Shown here in pieces: positions 25,681-34,456 of a DNA stretch of 45,827 bases. Numbering within the stretch: position 1 is the first letter of the stretch; every line of letters starts with the position of its first letter. Source of the stretch: Nitratiruptor sp. (GTDB taxonomy: Bacteria; Campylobacterota; Campylobacteria; Campylobacterales; Nitratiruptoraceae); the NCBI GenBank assembly GCA_009659925.1, contig PUXW01000010.1, forward strand, positions 1-45,827, in the 5' to 3' direction. The notes under the pieces are model-generated. The model worked only from the letters and a program-made list of their open reading frames with translations. It searched no databases and was not told the origin of the DNA. A program made the translations under genes and the position numbers.

Positions 25681-26678
25681 TGCGGATCGTCGATATTCAG
25701 CGCTTTGAGGGGGAGGACTCCTTCGAACAGGGGCTGCGTCCCCGTAGTTTCAGGGAGTATGTGGGCCAGGAGAAGATCAAGGGGAACCTCCAGGTCTTCA
25801 TCGAGGCGGCCAAGCAGCGCCGGGAACCCCTGGACCATATCCTCTTCTTCGGTCCCCCTGGGCTGGGCAAGACCACCCTGGCCAACCTCATCGCCGACCA
25901 GATGGGAACCACCATCAAGACCACCGCTGCTCCAATGATCGAAAAGAGTGGGGATCTGGCTGCCATCTTGACCAATCTCCAGGAGGGGGAGATCCTCTTC
26001 ATCGACGAGATCCACCGGCTCTCACCGGCCATCGAGGAGATCCTCTATCCAGCGATGGAGGATTTTCGCCTCGACATCGTGGTTGGCAGCGGTCCCGCAG
26101 CCCAGACCATCACCATCGACCTTCCCCCCTTCACCCTCATCGCAGCCACGACCCGAGCCGGGATGATCAGCGCTCCGTTGCGAGATCGCTTCGGGATCCA
26201 CTTTCGCCTCCAATTCTACACCCCCCACGAGCTCGCCCAAATCCTCCGTAACGCGGGGCGGCGTCTCGCCATCCCCATCGAGGAGGATGCGGCCCTGGAA
26301 ATTGCCAAACGGAGCCGGGGAACCCCCCGGATCGCTTTGCGCCTCTTGCGTCGGGTCCGGGACTTTGCCCAAGTCGCCGGAGAGGAGACCATCTCCCTCC
26401 AACGGGCCAAAGAGGCTCTGGAAGCCCTGGGGGTCGATGAGCACGGCTTTGACGAACTCGATTTGCGTCTCCTCCAGCTTCTGGTAGAGGCCAAAGGGCG
26501 CCCCTTGGGACTGGCCACCATCGCCGCAGCCTTGAGTGAGGATGAGGGGACCATCGAGGATGTGATCGAACCCTATCTCTTGGCCAACGGCTATATCGAA
26601 CGCACCGCCCGGGGGCGAATCGCCACCCCCAAAAGCTACGAACTCCTCAAGTGCTCGGTCCAAAGGGGGCTCTTCTAG
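25680..26678 (+). CDS. ruvB: Holliday junction branch migration helicase RuvB
   Basis: RuvB is the AAA+ motor that, with RuvA, moves Holliday junctions during recombinational repair. The 332-residue product has a [12 protein letters not shown] start motif, Walker [11 protein letters not shown] near residue 59, Walker [10 protein letters not shown] near 108, an [11 protein letters not shown] sensor-1 near 156, an arginine-finger region LRDRFG near 168, and a C-terminal winged helix. Translation is coupled to panB by a one-base overlap. The perM-type gene follows after three bases. Confidence 0.97.
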   Translation: MRIVDIQRFEGEDSFEQGLRPRSFREYVGQEKIKGNLQVFIEAAKQRREPLDHILFFGPPGLGKTTLANLIADQMGTTIKTTAAPMIEKSGDLAAILTNLQEGEILFIDEIHRLSPAIEEILYPAMEDFRLDIVVGSGPAAQTITIDLPPFTLIAATTRAGMISAPLRDRFGIHFRLQFYTPHELAQILRNAGRRLAIPIEEDAALEIAKRSRGTPRIALRLLRRVRDFAQVAGEETISLQRAKEALEALGVDEHGFDELDLRLLQLLVEAKGRPLGLATIAAALSEDEGTIEDVIEPYLLANGYIERTARGRIATPKSYELLKCSVQRGLF

Positions 26679-26681
26679 CCA

Positions 26682-27773
26682 ATGCGTCCCATCCACTTCC
26701 TCGGGGCCCTCTTCCTCGTGGTTGGCTACTTCACCTACAAACTCTTCTCCCCCTACCTGGCCCCCATGACCATCGCCGCCCTCTTGGCTCTAGCCACCTA
26801 CAAGATCCACAAGTACCTCCTTGCCACCCTCCCTGGCACCATCCTCCCAGCCCTTGCCAGTACTCTGATCCTCGGTCTCATCTTCTTCGCCCCTATCCTC
26901 TACCTCATCACCAATGCCGCCACCATCGTCTCCGCTCTCAACCTTGAGAGCATCAACAAGACCCTCCTCTTCGTCAAAGGGTGGATCGAATCCATCCTGG
27001 AGCGGGAAGAGCTCAACGAGAATCCGATGATCAAAGAGGCCCTTGCCTCCTTCGACTTGAACAAGCTGGTCAACTCCCTGGTCCACTTCGCCACCTTCCT
27101 AGGAGCCAAGAGCGCCAACTTCCTCAAGGAGATCCTCCTCATCCTCATCTTCTACTTTTTCGCCAACCTCTACGGCCGCTCAATCCTCCTCTACTTCCAA
27201 AACCTCATCCCCTTCTCCAAGCAAGAGTCCAAGGCCATCTTCGAACAATTGGCCGGCGTCATGGGGGTGGTCTTTAGCTCCATCATCGCGACGGCCATCC
27301 TCGAAGGGGCCCTTTTCGGCCTTATAACCGCCTACTACGGCTATGATGGGGTCCTCTTCGGAATCCTCTACGGTTTTGCTTCCCTCATCCCCATCGTTGG
27401 CGGGGTCATCATGTGGCTTCCCCTCACCATCGATCTCTACCTCAAGGGGCTGACCAAAGAGGCCCTGGGGCTTGCCCTCTACTCTATCCTCGTCATCTCC
27501 ATCCTCGCCGATACCTTCATCAAACCCATCATCATCCGGGCCATCGACGCCTTCATGGTGGAGGATCGGGGCACCCGGGTCAATGAGCTTCTCATATTTT
27601 TCGCTATCGTCGCCGGACTCTCCAGCTACGGCTTTTGGGGGATGATCATCGGACCAGCGACCATTACCTTGATGATCTCGATCCTGCAAATATACCCCCA
27701 TTTGACCCAGAAGGAGGCTTACTCACCCGGTACAAAGCCACCTCCTCCAAAAGCCTCGTCTCCACCAGGGTGA
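26682..27773 (+). CDS. AI-2E/PerM-family membrane transporter
   Basis: The 363-residue product has two N-terminal helices (about 4-22 and 25-70), a soluble stretch, and five or more C-terminal helices with the conserved GVVFSSIIATAILEGALFG, YGFASLIPIVGGVIMWLP and GFWGMIIGPATITL segments of the AI-2E transporter (YhhT/PerM) family. Substrates in the family vary (autoinducer export, sodium-proton exchange, permease roles), so none is assigned. The start ATG is three bases after ruvB. The last 110 bases overlap the convergent gene at 27664 and encode a Pro-rich tail. Confidence 0.88.
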   Translation: MRPIHFLGALFLVVGYFTYKLFSPYLAPMTIAALLALATYKIHKYLLATLPGTILPALASTLILGLIFFAPILYLITNAATIVSALNLESINKTLLFVKGWIESILEREELNENPMIKEALASFDLNKLVNSLVHFATFLGAKSANFLKEILLILIFYFFANLYGRSILLYFQNLIPFSKQESKAIFEQLAGVMGVVFSSIIATAILEGALFGLITAYYGYDGVLFGILYGFASLIPIVGGVIMWLPLTIDLYLKGLTKEALGLALYSILVISILADTFIKPIIIRAIDAFMVEDRGTRVNELLIFFAIVAGLSSYGFWGMIIGPATITLMISILQIYPHLTQKEAYSPGTKPPPPKASSPPG

Positions 27774-28233
27774 GCAGATCCCACCGCCCCTTGCGGGCAT
27801 AAAGGGCATAGAAGGCCTGTCTGGGATCGGTGACGGTCCGCTTCCAATCGACCCGAGCCTTAATGAGGGGGATAATCTCGACTCGGGGGACGATGAGGAA
27901 GGCCTTTGCGGTCTCGAAGGCGATCCAATCGGCCCGTCCTCCATAGAGCCATCCAGGATCCCTGGGACGTACGCCATGGAGTTCGATCCAATGCCACCGA
28001 TCTTGAGGTCCCGGATCACCTCGGCCGATCTTCTTCATCGCCTTCACATCGATGCGAACCCCCTTCTGGACCAGGTAGAAGTCCCAGTGTTCATGGATAT
28101 CCTCCCAGGGAGTGGCCCAGCGGACCGTATACCTTCGCTGGATCAAGAGGTCGGCTAGGAGCCGCTCCGCTCTCCCCCCTCGATAGGCATTCTCCCCCGA
28201 AGGGTCGTAGCGGTTGGGCGGGATCGCTCTCAT
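27664..28233 (-). CDS. Hypothetical protein with PD-(D/E)XK-like motif
   Basis: I do not recognise this 189-residue protein by family. The N-terminal half has the residue spacing of a restriction-endonuclease-like fold: E23 in a helix (RAERLLADLL), D51 in HWDFYL at the start of a strand pair, and D62-V63-K64 (IDVKA) in the next strand, followed by HWIELHGV. The second half has mixed alpha/beta character and a low-complexity Gly/Ser C-terminus that overlaps perM. Its start overlaps the glutathionylspermidine-synthase-like gene by 4 bases, so it is the last gene of that operon. No methylase or other restriction partner is nearby; nuclease activity is inference. Confidence 0.7.
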   Translation of the reverse strand: MRAIPPNRYDPSGENAYRGGRAERLLADLLIQRRYTVRWATPWEDIHEHWDFYLVQKGVRIDVKAMKKIGRGDPGPQDRWHWIELHGVRPRDPGWLYGGRADWIAFETAKAFLIVPRVEIIPLIKARVDWKRTVTDPRQAFYALYARKGRWDLLTLVETRLLEEVALYRVSKPPSGSNGGIFAGSRSSR

Positions 28234-29402
28234 CGAATCATATGGCCTACGAACTTACTCATATTGTCCAGCACCGCCCCCCCGCGCCGAAACCCGAGGC
28301 CACACCCTTCATAGGCGAAGAAGACACCAGCTTGATAGGAGTGGCCTTGGCTATCTTTGGGCAGTTCCACATACTCTTGATAGATGGAGGGGAAGTGGTC
28401 ATAGGGCCCTGGGGTCTCGTGGATCAGCTGCCCATTGGCATCGAAGATACGGACATTGGCGCCCTCCCGTCCTAAAACCTTCTTCTCCACGAAGGGTTTT
28501 CCTTGCAAAGGCTCAAAGGAGGCCTCCAAGAGGAGGGGATGCCCAGGGAAGAGCTCCCAGAGGATGGGCAAGAGCCCCTTGCTTTGAAAGAGGAGGGTAT
28601 AGGCCGGATTGAGGATTATAGCCCGCTGGTCCAGGACGATCTCAGTGAGCAAGAGGGCCAACTCCGGCTCCTCGATGGCGATACTCTCCCAGGGAATGAG
28701 CTTGAACCAGAAGGGGTAGGGAATCTCGTCGCAAAAGATCCCCTCAGGGCTAAAACCGACCCTCTCCACATGGCAAAAGTGGCTCTTCCAGCCTGCTTCC
28801 CGGGCCGCCTCCTGGAGGAGCTTGGTGGTCTGTTCATCTTCGATGGAGCCGGCAATCGAGCTCAGGAGGAGCCCCTCCCCTTGGTAGAGTTCAAAAAATT
28901 GGTCCGTCGGCGCCTCGTGGGTAATAAGGCGGCGAAAGTTCTCCCGAATCGCCTCGTAGACCCGGTTAAACTGCTTGGCCTCATCGAAGCCATTGTAGCG
29001 CAAAAGGGCCCACTGGATGATAGCGGTCTCAAAGAGGGCGGTGGGAGTGTCGGCATTGAACTCCAAGAGTTTGATGGGGTGCCCATCTATCCCCCCAGCC
29101 AGATCGAAGCGGCCATACAAATGCCAGTGGTCCTGCTCCCAACTGGCCTTCACCAGATCCACCAAGTTGAAAGGGATCCCCACCTCGAAAAAGAGTTGGT
29201 GTTCAATTACATGCTCTGCAGCCTGCACATAGAGTTCGTAGAGTTCGTTGACCCCATCGTAGTAGGCCTGCGCCTCCTCTTCGTCGATGAGCACCACCTC
29301 ATCGGCCACATAGCTACTCCCATCCGGATCGGTATGCCAAGCGAAACCGATTTGTTCCAGATAGTCCTGGGGCAGGGGCTCAACCTTGCGAAGCTCCACC
29401 AT
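28230..29402 (-). CDS. Glutathionylspermidine-synthase-like ATP-grasp protein
   Basis: The 390-residue product matches the C-terminal synthetase domain of glutathionylspermidine synthases and E. coli YgiC/YjfC: FEVGIPFNLVDLVKASWEQD near residue 72, the ATP-grasp GRFDLAGG and LLEFNADTPTALFE motifs near 98-125, and the C-terminal EKKVLGREGANVRI and YQAGVFFAYEGCGLGFRRGG segments. There is no amidase domain, so it is a synthetase-like ligase of unknown amine and acid substrates. Campylobacter has the same UPF0323-GSP pair (Cj0371-Cj0372). The gene overlaps a 42-codon membrane ORF at its start. Confidence 0.9.
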   Translation of the reverse strand: MVELRKVEPLPQDYLEQIGFAWHTDPDGSSYVADEVVLIDEEEAQAYYDGVNELYELYVQAAEHVIEHQLFFEVGIPFNLVDLVKASWEQDHWHLYGRFDLAGGIDGHPIKLLEFNADTPTALFETAIIQWALLRYNGFDEAKQFNRVYEAIRENFRRLITHEAPTDQFFELYQGEGLLLSSIAGSIEDEQTTKLLQEAAREAGWKSHFCHVERVGFSPEGIFCDEIPYPFWFKLIPWESIAIEEPELALLLTEIVLDQRAIILNPAYTLLFQSKGLLPILWELFPGHPLLLEASFEPLQGKPFVEKKVLGREGANVRIFDANGQLIHETPGPYDHFPSIYQEYVELPKDSQGHSYQAGVFFAYEGCGLGFRRGGAVLDNMSKFVGHMIR

Positions 29403-29508
29403 CTCGTCCCCGCTTTCTCACATATTTGATGACGAAGTAGGGCAAAAGGGCAAGGAAGATCATGAAGAAGAAGGTGGCATAGAGACCGATCATGTGGGTA
29501 TCGTTCAT
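29380..29508 (-). CDS. Small single-pass membrane protein (42 aa)
   Basis: This small reading frame fills the gap between UPF0323 and the GSP-like gene. It has ATG at 29508 with GGAGG five bases upstream, one hydrophobic helix (about residues 7-27, rich in Phe, Leu and Ile) with His5 and Tyr10 near its start, and a basic end (KYVRKRGR) indicating a cytoplasmic C-terminus. Its last 23 bases overlap the start of the GSP-like gene and the frame stops at TGA 29382-29380. The strong start site and exact fit into the gap support translation, but no homologue could be checked. Confidence 0.66.
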   Translation of the reverse strand: MNDTHMIGLYATFFFMIFLALLPYFVIKYVRKRGRDGGASQG

Positions 29509-29509
29509 C

Positions 29510-30121
29510 CTAGCCTCCAAAGGAAAAGCTCTTGGTCTGGGTAGGAGGGGTGGAGGAGCCTTTGAAAAAGCCGCTCTTTACGGGGCTAGAACTCTTGGTA
29601 CCGCTCTTCCACTGGATCCCGCCGCTTTTAAAGGCGCTCTGGCTACGCTGGAAGACGGTGGGACTCTTATAAGTCTCCTGGCGGCGCTGCTGGTAGGTGG
29701 GGTTGCCAAAGAGCTTGTTCCCCAACCATGCGCCCAGAATGGCCCCCGCCGCACTGGCTAGCAGGACCTCTCCCAGACTCATCTGATTTTCCAGTTGGGG
29801 GTTGACCAAGGGGCTGGCGTTGGCATCGATCTTGGCCGCTTCCGCCTTTAAAAGTTGATCGATCTCCTCCTGGCTCAAGAGTCGCTCGCTCCCATTGATA
29901 TCCCGCAAGACGACCCGGGTCGTCGAACTGGGATACTCTTCCACGATCTTGTAGCGCCCAGGGGCGACCTCCTCAATGACGACAAAGGCTCCCTGCTGGG
30001 CCTTCTGCTCCTGGGCCTGGTTGTCCCCTTTCTGCTCGCAGCCGACCAGACCCAAAACGAGGAAAGCCCCCATACCGCCGACCATGGCGTAACTAGAGAC
30101 CTTTTGGATGTATTTGCGCAC
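29510..30121 (-). CDS. UPF0323-family lipoprotein
   Basis: The 203-residue product is an exported lipoprotein of a family I know from Campylobacter and Helicobacter. It has a signal peptide ending in the lipobox LGLVGC (Cys about 28), a Gln-rich linker, a small domain at about 40-85 ([22 protein letters not shown]), a glycine-zipper-like helix near 125-145 ([19 protein letters not shown]), and a Ser/Thr/Gly/Lys-rich tail. The start is GTG at 30121 with AAGGAGG five bases upstream; the frame open to 30160 lies inside lgt. Lgt, which lipidates such proteins, is encoded by the preceding, overlapping gene (29 bases). Confidence 0.87.
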   Translation of the reverse strand: MRKYIQKVSSYAMVGGMGAFLVLGLVGCEQKGDNQAQEQKAQQGAFVVIEEVAPGRYKIVEEYPSSTTRVVLRDINGSERLLSQEEIDQLLKAEAAKIDANASPLVNPQLENQMSLGEVLLASAAGAILGAWLGNKLFGNPTYQQRRQETYKSPTVFQRSQSAFKSGGIQWKSGTKSSSPVKSGFFKGSSTPPTQTKSFSFGG

Positions 30122-30926
30122 TCTGCCTCCTTCGGTAGAGATAGAGCAAGATAGCGGCACCCATCATGATGAGGGAGAGGAGTTGCCCCATACTCATCCA
30201 GCCACAGCAGATGAAGCCAAGGTGCAGATCTGGCTCCCTAAAAAACTCACATATGAATCGGAAGAGCCCATACAAAAAGCCGTATAAGGCGATGAGCTCC
30301 CCGTGAAACTTCTTCCGTTTGCGGTAGAAAAAGAGGATGAGAAAGAGGATCAACCCCTCACATACCGCCTCATACAGCTGGGAGGGGTGACGCACGATCC
30401 CCCCCACATCGATCCCCCAAGCTACATCGGTCGGCCGACCAATGAGCTCCTGGTTCAAGAAGTTTCCTACCCGGCCAAAGAAATACCCTAGGGGAACGGC
30501 AACCGCTACCAGATCAAGGAGTTGCCAAAAGTCCTTCTTGTACTTCCGGGCATAGAGCCAAGTGGCCAGAAGAAACCCGATGATAGCCCCATGGTAGCTA
30601 AAACCTCGGATTCCAACGAAGTGGCCATTGAGGAAGGGGTTAAAGATCTGCCAGGGGTGTGTCAAATAGTAACTGGTGTGGGGATCGTAGAAGAGGATAT
30701 AGCCCAGCCTGGCCCCGACGATGACCCCGATCTCGGCGTAGATGAAGTAGATATCGAGCTCCCGCTTTTGAAAGGGGAGTCTGTCGTGTCTGGCCAGCCA
30801 CTCGGCGAAGAAGAGGGCCACCAGCAGGGCCAACACATACATGAGGCCATACCAGTGGACAGGAAAGCTTCCGATGGTAAAGGCGACGGGATCGAAATGT
30901 TGGTAGATATGACGCCAAAACTCCAT
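30093..30926 (-). CDS. lgt: Prolipoprotein diacylglyceryl transferase
   Basis: This inner-membrane enzyme moves diacylglycerol from phosphatidylglycerol to the lipobox Cys of prolipoproteins. The 277-residue product has seven predicted helices, [12 protein letters not shown] near residue 25, [13 protein letters not shown] near 110 (the conserved His), and the Lgt signature [21 protein letters not shown] near 150. Length is typical. The ATG at 30926 lies three bases after the chemoreceptor stop. The window contains three or more predicted substrates (UPF0323, PqiC, the cytochrome c). Confidence 0.95.
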   Translation of the reverse strand: MEFWRHIYQHFDPVAFTIGSFPVHWYGLMYVLALLVALFFAEWLARHDRLPFQKRELDIYFIYAEIGVIVGARLGYILFYDPHTSYYLTHPWQIFNPFLNGHFVGIRGFSYHGAIIGFLLATWLYARKYKKDFWQLLDLVAVAVPLGYFFGRVGNFLNQELIGRPTDVAWGIDVGGIVRHPSQLYEAVCEGLILFLILFFYRKRKKFHGELIALYGFLYGLFRFICEFFREPDLHLGFICCGWMSMGQLLSLIMMGAAILLYLYRRRQSAQIHPKGL

Positions 30927-30929
30927 GGT

Positions 30930-32390
30930 CTAGGCAGCCCTTTGCCTTGGCTCCTCCATTTGGCTCTCGGTCTCCTTCAAGATCTCATCCAGCTTGTCGA
31001 AGAGCTTCTGGGAGGTCTCTTCGAGCTGTTTGAACTCCTCGTAGATCTCGTCCTGGTGGGTGATGAGGTACTCTTGGAAATCGGGTCTGTTGATGAGGTC
31101 GATGATCCGCTTGGAATAGTCATGGATCGTCTTGTGGGGGAGTTCAAGCTCTCGGAAGGCCTGGCTTTGACCATACATTTCGCGCCCCACCGAGTAGTAC
31201 CACTTGCCAAAGTCGCAGTGTTGATAATCGGTGTAGGGGGTCTCGATCTTGCCGCTGAAGAAGTTGCGATAGACCACCTTGTTCTTGTAGATGAGATGGT
31301 CCAGCTTGAACTTGGTGATGGTCAAGATGTTCTGGATCACATTGGCGAGCTTACTAGTACGCAAGGCGTTGTGGGTGAATTCGTCGATGGAGTGGCGGAA
31401 GGTAGAGAGGACCTTGGCCGACTGATTGGCGATTCCCTCCATCTTGATGGAGTTCTCCAAACTGCGCTTACTCTCCTCTTGCAAGAGTCCCAGAACTTTG
31501 CGGACATCTTCGGTGGATTGTTGGGTCTTTTCCGCCAACTTGCGCACCTCCTCGGCCACGACGGTAAACCCCTTACCCATCTCCCCTGCCCGGGCCGCCT
31601 CGATGGCGGCGTTGAGGGCAAGCAGATTGGTCTGATCCGCGATGTCGTTGATCAACTTGATGATGTCATTAACGCTCTCGGCCTTTTTATTCAAGGATTC
31701 GATCACCTGGTTGGATTCGTGGATCATGAGGATGAGCTCGTTGAGCCGGTTGACGATCTCGTCTAGAACCTCGTTGACCTCTTTGGACTTCTTCATGGTC
31801 TCGTCGCTGTTACAAACGATCTCCTTGGCCTTTTCCACCGCCCGGAGGAGATCGTTCTTGATGATGGCCAGCCCCCCGGCAACTCCACCTCCCAGCTGCC
31901 CTACCTTGGAGTTGAGCTTCTCCTTCTCGACGAACTTCTCCTTGGAGATCATACTATCGATGGAGTTGTTGAGGGAGATGGCGGTTTCCCGGAACTTCCC
32001 ACTGTAGCGCTTGGTGTCGATCTTTTTAAAACTCTTCTCCTCTAGGCCCCGGACCACGGTGAGCACATCCTGCAAGAAGCGCTCCACCTGGCGCATGAAG
32101 CCAAACATGTTGTCGGCCATCTCCTTCAAGGTTCCAATGTCGCTCACCTCGATATTGTAGTCGAAATAGCCATTTTTCGCCTTGTGGACCACCGCCGAGA
32201 GGTTGCGCAGGTTCTTGCGAATGTTCAAAACGCTCACGAAGATGATCCAGGCGAAGAGGAAGTTGAGGGCGTTGAGCACGAGGATGTAGTCGAAACCGTG
32301 CTTGTAGACTTGGGCCCCGATCACGATGGTAAAAAGCACGATCGAAGCGATGTTGGCATACTGGATCTTCTGCAAAGAGGAGAGCGCCAT
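30930..32390 (-). CDS. Methyl-accepting chemotaxis protein with C-terminal CZB domain
   Basis: The 486-residue product has two closely spaced transmembrane helices (about 12-30 and 36-55) with only a few residues between them, so no periplasmic ligand domain. A HAMP-like region (60-110) follows, then the signalling coiled coil with its hairpin tip [19 protein letters not shown] at 252-270. A chemoreceptor zinc-binding (CZB) domain closes the protein; its expected zinc ligands are H365, C392, H419 and H423 ([23 protein letters not shown]). CZB proteins sense zinc or its displacement by oxidants such as hypochlorous acid. The gene lies between carbonic anhydrase and lgt. Confidence 0.93.
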   Translation of the reverse strand: MALSSLQKIQYANIASIVLFTIVIGAQVYKHGFDYILVLNALNFLFAWIIFVSVLNIRKNLRNLSAVVHKAKNGYFDYNIEVSDIGTLKEMADNMFGFMRQVERFLQDVLTVVRGLEEKSFKKIDTKRYSGKFRETAISLNNSIDSMISKEKFVEKEKLNSKVGQLGGGVAGGLAIIKNDLLRAVEKAKEIVCNSDETMKKSKEVNEVLDEIVNRLNELILMIHESNQVIESLNKKAESVNDIIKLINDIADQTNLLALNAAIEAARAGEMGKGFTVVAEEVRKLAEKTQQSTEDVRKVLGLLQEESKRSLENSIKMEGIANQSAKVLSTFRHSIDEFTHNALRTSKLANVIQNILTITKFKLDHLIYKNKVVYRNFFSGKIETPYTDYQHCDFGKWYYSVGREMYGQSQAFRELELPHKTIHDYSKRIIDLINRPDFQEYLITHQDEIYEEFKQLEETSQKLFDKLDEILKETESQMEEPRQRAA

Positions 32391-32420
32391 ACCTATCCTT
32401 TGTCCAAGTTAGTACCCCCT

Positions 32421-32426
32421 ATTATC
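32421..32426 (-). promoter_or_regulatory. Possible -10 box for the chemoreceptor gene
   Basis: GATAAT lies 31 bases ahead of the ATG in the 55-base gap after the carbonic anhydrase gene. It overlaps a short imperfect inverted repeat (GTACC/GGTAC). Confidence 0.35.
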
Positions 32427-32445
32427 GGTACCCAGGAGGGGATTT

Positions 32446-33180
32446 TTACTCGAGAATGGTCCGGGCCTTGAGGGGTTGGGTCGGACGGTTGTTCTCACCC
32501 ATGACCTCCTGGAAGCGTTGAATCTGGTCCTGACTCGCTTCGACCCGCTCTTTAAGGACGATCCAGCGGACCCCTTCGCTACAGGGGGGAGTCGTCAAAG
32601 AGCCGCTATAGCGGTAGTAGTCCAACTTGCGAGGGAAAAGCTCGCCCGGATTGAACATCTCCTTGAGGTGGCTCTTAACCCCCACATGGCCATCCAGATC
32701 GTTGAGGATCTTCTCCAGGGCCTTGTTGTAGTGCCCCTCCTCGAAGAAGAGGGCTACCACCAGGAGCTCTCCGGATGGGCTTTGATGGACGAAGTGGGCC
32801 TCCATCGGGAAGGAGCGGCCTTGGAGGGTATGTTCGCTGGGGGTATGGAAGTGGAATTGGACGAGGTTAAAAGGAATCCCATCCACGACGATCTCATTAC
32901 TTCCTATGGTGGTCACCTTGACGCTATGACCGTCGTTGAGCACCTCCATAGCATTACCCCGATAGACCACTTTGAGCCGAGGAAGTTGGGCCTGGATGAA
33001 GCGGTGCAAATTGACGGGGGATTGATTGGAGCCGATCTTGCACATGAGGAAGTTGGGATCGAGATCTCCCCAGTGGCTAGGTCCTGTGGCACCGTGGTAG
33101 CTCCATTGGCCATGGCCTCCAGCCCACAGGGCTCCAAGGCTAAATGCCAAGGCGGCAAGGGTTCGATTGAGCCGTTGCAT
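32446..33180 (-). CDS. Periplasmic alpha-carbonic anhydrase
   Basis: This zinc enzyme interconverts CO2 and bicarbonate in the periplasm. The 244-residue product has a signal peptide (to about residue 20, ALWA-GG). The zinc ligands are H110, H112 (FHFHTPSEH) and H129 (MEAHFVH), with Glu116 as expected. Cys47 and a Cys in SLTTPPCSEGV are placed to form the disulfide of bacterial alpha-type enzymes. In autotrophic vent relatives such an enzyme aids CO2 uptake and pH control. The ATG at 33180 follows AGGAGG; a GTG one codon earlier is too close to it. It overlaps the Fe-S gene stop (TGATG). Confidence 0.95.
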   Translation of the reverse strand: MQRLNRTLAALAFSLGALWAGGHGQWSYHGATGPSHWGDLDPNFLMCKIGSNQSPVNLHRFIQAQLPRLKVVYRGNAMEVLNDGHSVKVTTIGSNEIVVDGIPFNLVQFHFHTPSEHTLQGRSFPMEAHFVHQSPSGELLVVALFFEEGHYNKALEKILNDLDGHVGVKSHLKEMFNPGELFPRKLDYYRYSGSLTTPPCSEGVRWIVLKERVEASQDQIQRFQEVMGENNRPTQPLKARTILE

Positions 33181-34454
33181 CACTCCTCCTTTTTTTGGTG
33201 GGATAAGGCTTGGGCTATGAGCTCAAGGGGGTGGCGAAAGAGCACCGTGCTACCGGCCTCATACAAGGCGTTGCCAATTTGGACCCGGCACGCACTGCAC
33301 TCGGCAGCCACCACCTGGGCCCCGCTTCCATCGATCATGGCGGCTTTGGGCCGTCCCGCCGCTTGGGCCAAGTGGAACTTCTCACTTTGTATCGTCACCC
33401 CTCCGAAACCGCAGCAGCGGTTGGGATCGGCCATCTCAACTAGCTGGTAGGAGGCAAGCAGAGCCCTTGGCTCCTTCCAGACTCCCAGGACTTTCCGGGC
33501 GTGGCATGGATCGTGGTAGGTGACCTTGAGGGGGATTTGGCTCTCTTGCAACCGCTCCCGCAAGGCCTCATGGCGGTAGAGCCACTCGGTGGCCAGGAAG
33601 ATCTTTTGGGCTACCCTCTTGGCCCGTTGGGCCCACTCAGGCTGACCCCGGTTGGTGAAGAAGACCTCCCAATCGTGGCGGATCATGGCGCTACAGGTCG
33701 CCTCGGGAATCAGGATCGCCTCCACCTCATCCAAGAAGGTTTCGAAGTAGGCGATATTCTCCTTGGCCAGGGCCTCCACCGTGGCAAAATCTCCGGTGAA
33801 ATAGGCCGGAGCACCACAACACTTTTGCCCCTTGGGGATGAAGATCTCATAGCCAAGCTCTTGCAAGATCGAAACCAGGGCATCGCCGGTCTGGGTGTAG
33901 TTGTAATTGGCCAGACAGCCGATGAAGATAGCCACCCGCTTGGAACCCTTCCCCAGCCGCTCGGGGTAGCGCTGGAGAAAGCTCTTAGCCCTTAAAGAGG
34001 GGAGCAGGCGCCCCTTCTTGATCAACGGCAAACCGATGCGTGCCAGGAGCCCCCGCCCCTGGGGATCTTGCTTGAAGAGGCAAGGATGGAGGAGATAGCC
34101 CAACCGGTTGACCAGATCCATAGCCCAGCGATGGCGCAAGAGCCAGAAGAAGAGGCGCTTATACCAGGCGATTCCATACCGCTTGGCGATCTCGGCCCGG
34201 ACCTCTTCGATCACCATGTCGGTTGGTAAGGAGTTGGGGCAGACCTCGACACAATTGGTACACAAAAAGCAGCTCTCGAAGATCTCTTTGGCGCTGGGAT
34301 CGAGGGGGAGTTTCCCCCGTTCATAATCTCCAAGCAAGGCGATGAAGCCTCGGGGGGAGGTGGCCTCATCGGGGTTGACCTGATGAATGGTACAGCTGGG
34401 AATACACTTCCCACACTTGATACACGCGTCGCTGATTTGAGAAAAAGCGAACAT
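33180..34454 (-). CDS. CCG-domain Fe-S oxidoreductase (GlcF/HdrD-like)
   Basis: The 424-residue product has two 4Fe-4S ferredoxin motifs (C11, C14, C17, C21 and CFLCTNCVEVCP near 62-73) followed by two CCG domains (a CLANYNYT...CCGAPAYFTG unit near 180-230, and CHARKVLG...CCGFGG...CSAC near 330-390). This is the layout of glycolate oxidase subunit GlcF and of heterodisulfide-reductase-like subunits, which pass electrons to membrane quinones. No flavin partner (GlcD, LldE) is adjacent. The Campylobacter homologue next to hemN (Cj0991c) is also unassigned. Co-expression with hemN could hint at electron supply for haem synthesis, which is inference. Confidence 0.88.
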   Translation of the reverse strand: MFAFSQISDACIKCGKCIPSCTIHQVNPDEATSPRGFIALLGDYERGKLPLDPSAKEIFESCFLCTNCVEVCPNSLPTDMVIEEVRAEIAKRYGIAWYKRLFFWLLRHRWAMDLVNRLGYLLHPCLFKQDPQGRGLLARIGLPLIKKGRLLPSLRAKSFLQRYPERLGKGSKRVAIFIGCLANYNYTQTGDALVSILQELGYEIFIPKGQKCCGAPAYFTGDFATVEALAKENIAYFETFLDEVEAILIPEATCSAMIRHDWEVFFTNRGQPEWAQRAKRVAQKIFLATEWLYRHEALRERLQESQIPLKVTYHDPCHARKVLGVWKEPRALLASYQLVEMADPNRCCGFGGVTIQSEKFHLAQAAGRPKAAMIDGSGAQVVAAECSACRVQIGNALYEAGSTVLFRHPLELIAQALSHQKKEE

Positions 34455-34456
34455 CG

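Noticed and set aside
30522-31766. 414-codon open frame on the plus strand opposite lgt and the chemoreceptor
   Set aside because: It spans the ends of two solid minus-strand genes and shows Leu/Asp/Gly-rich shadow composition.
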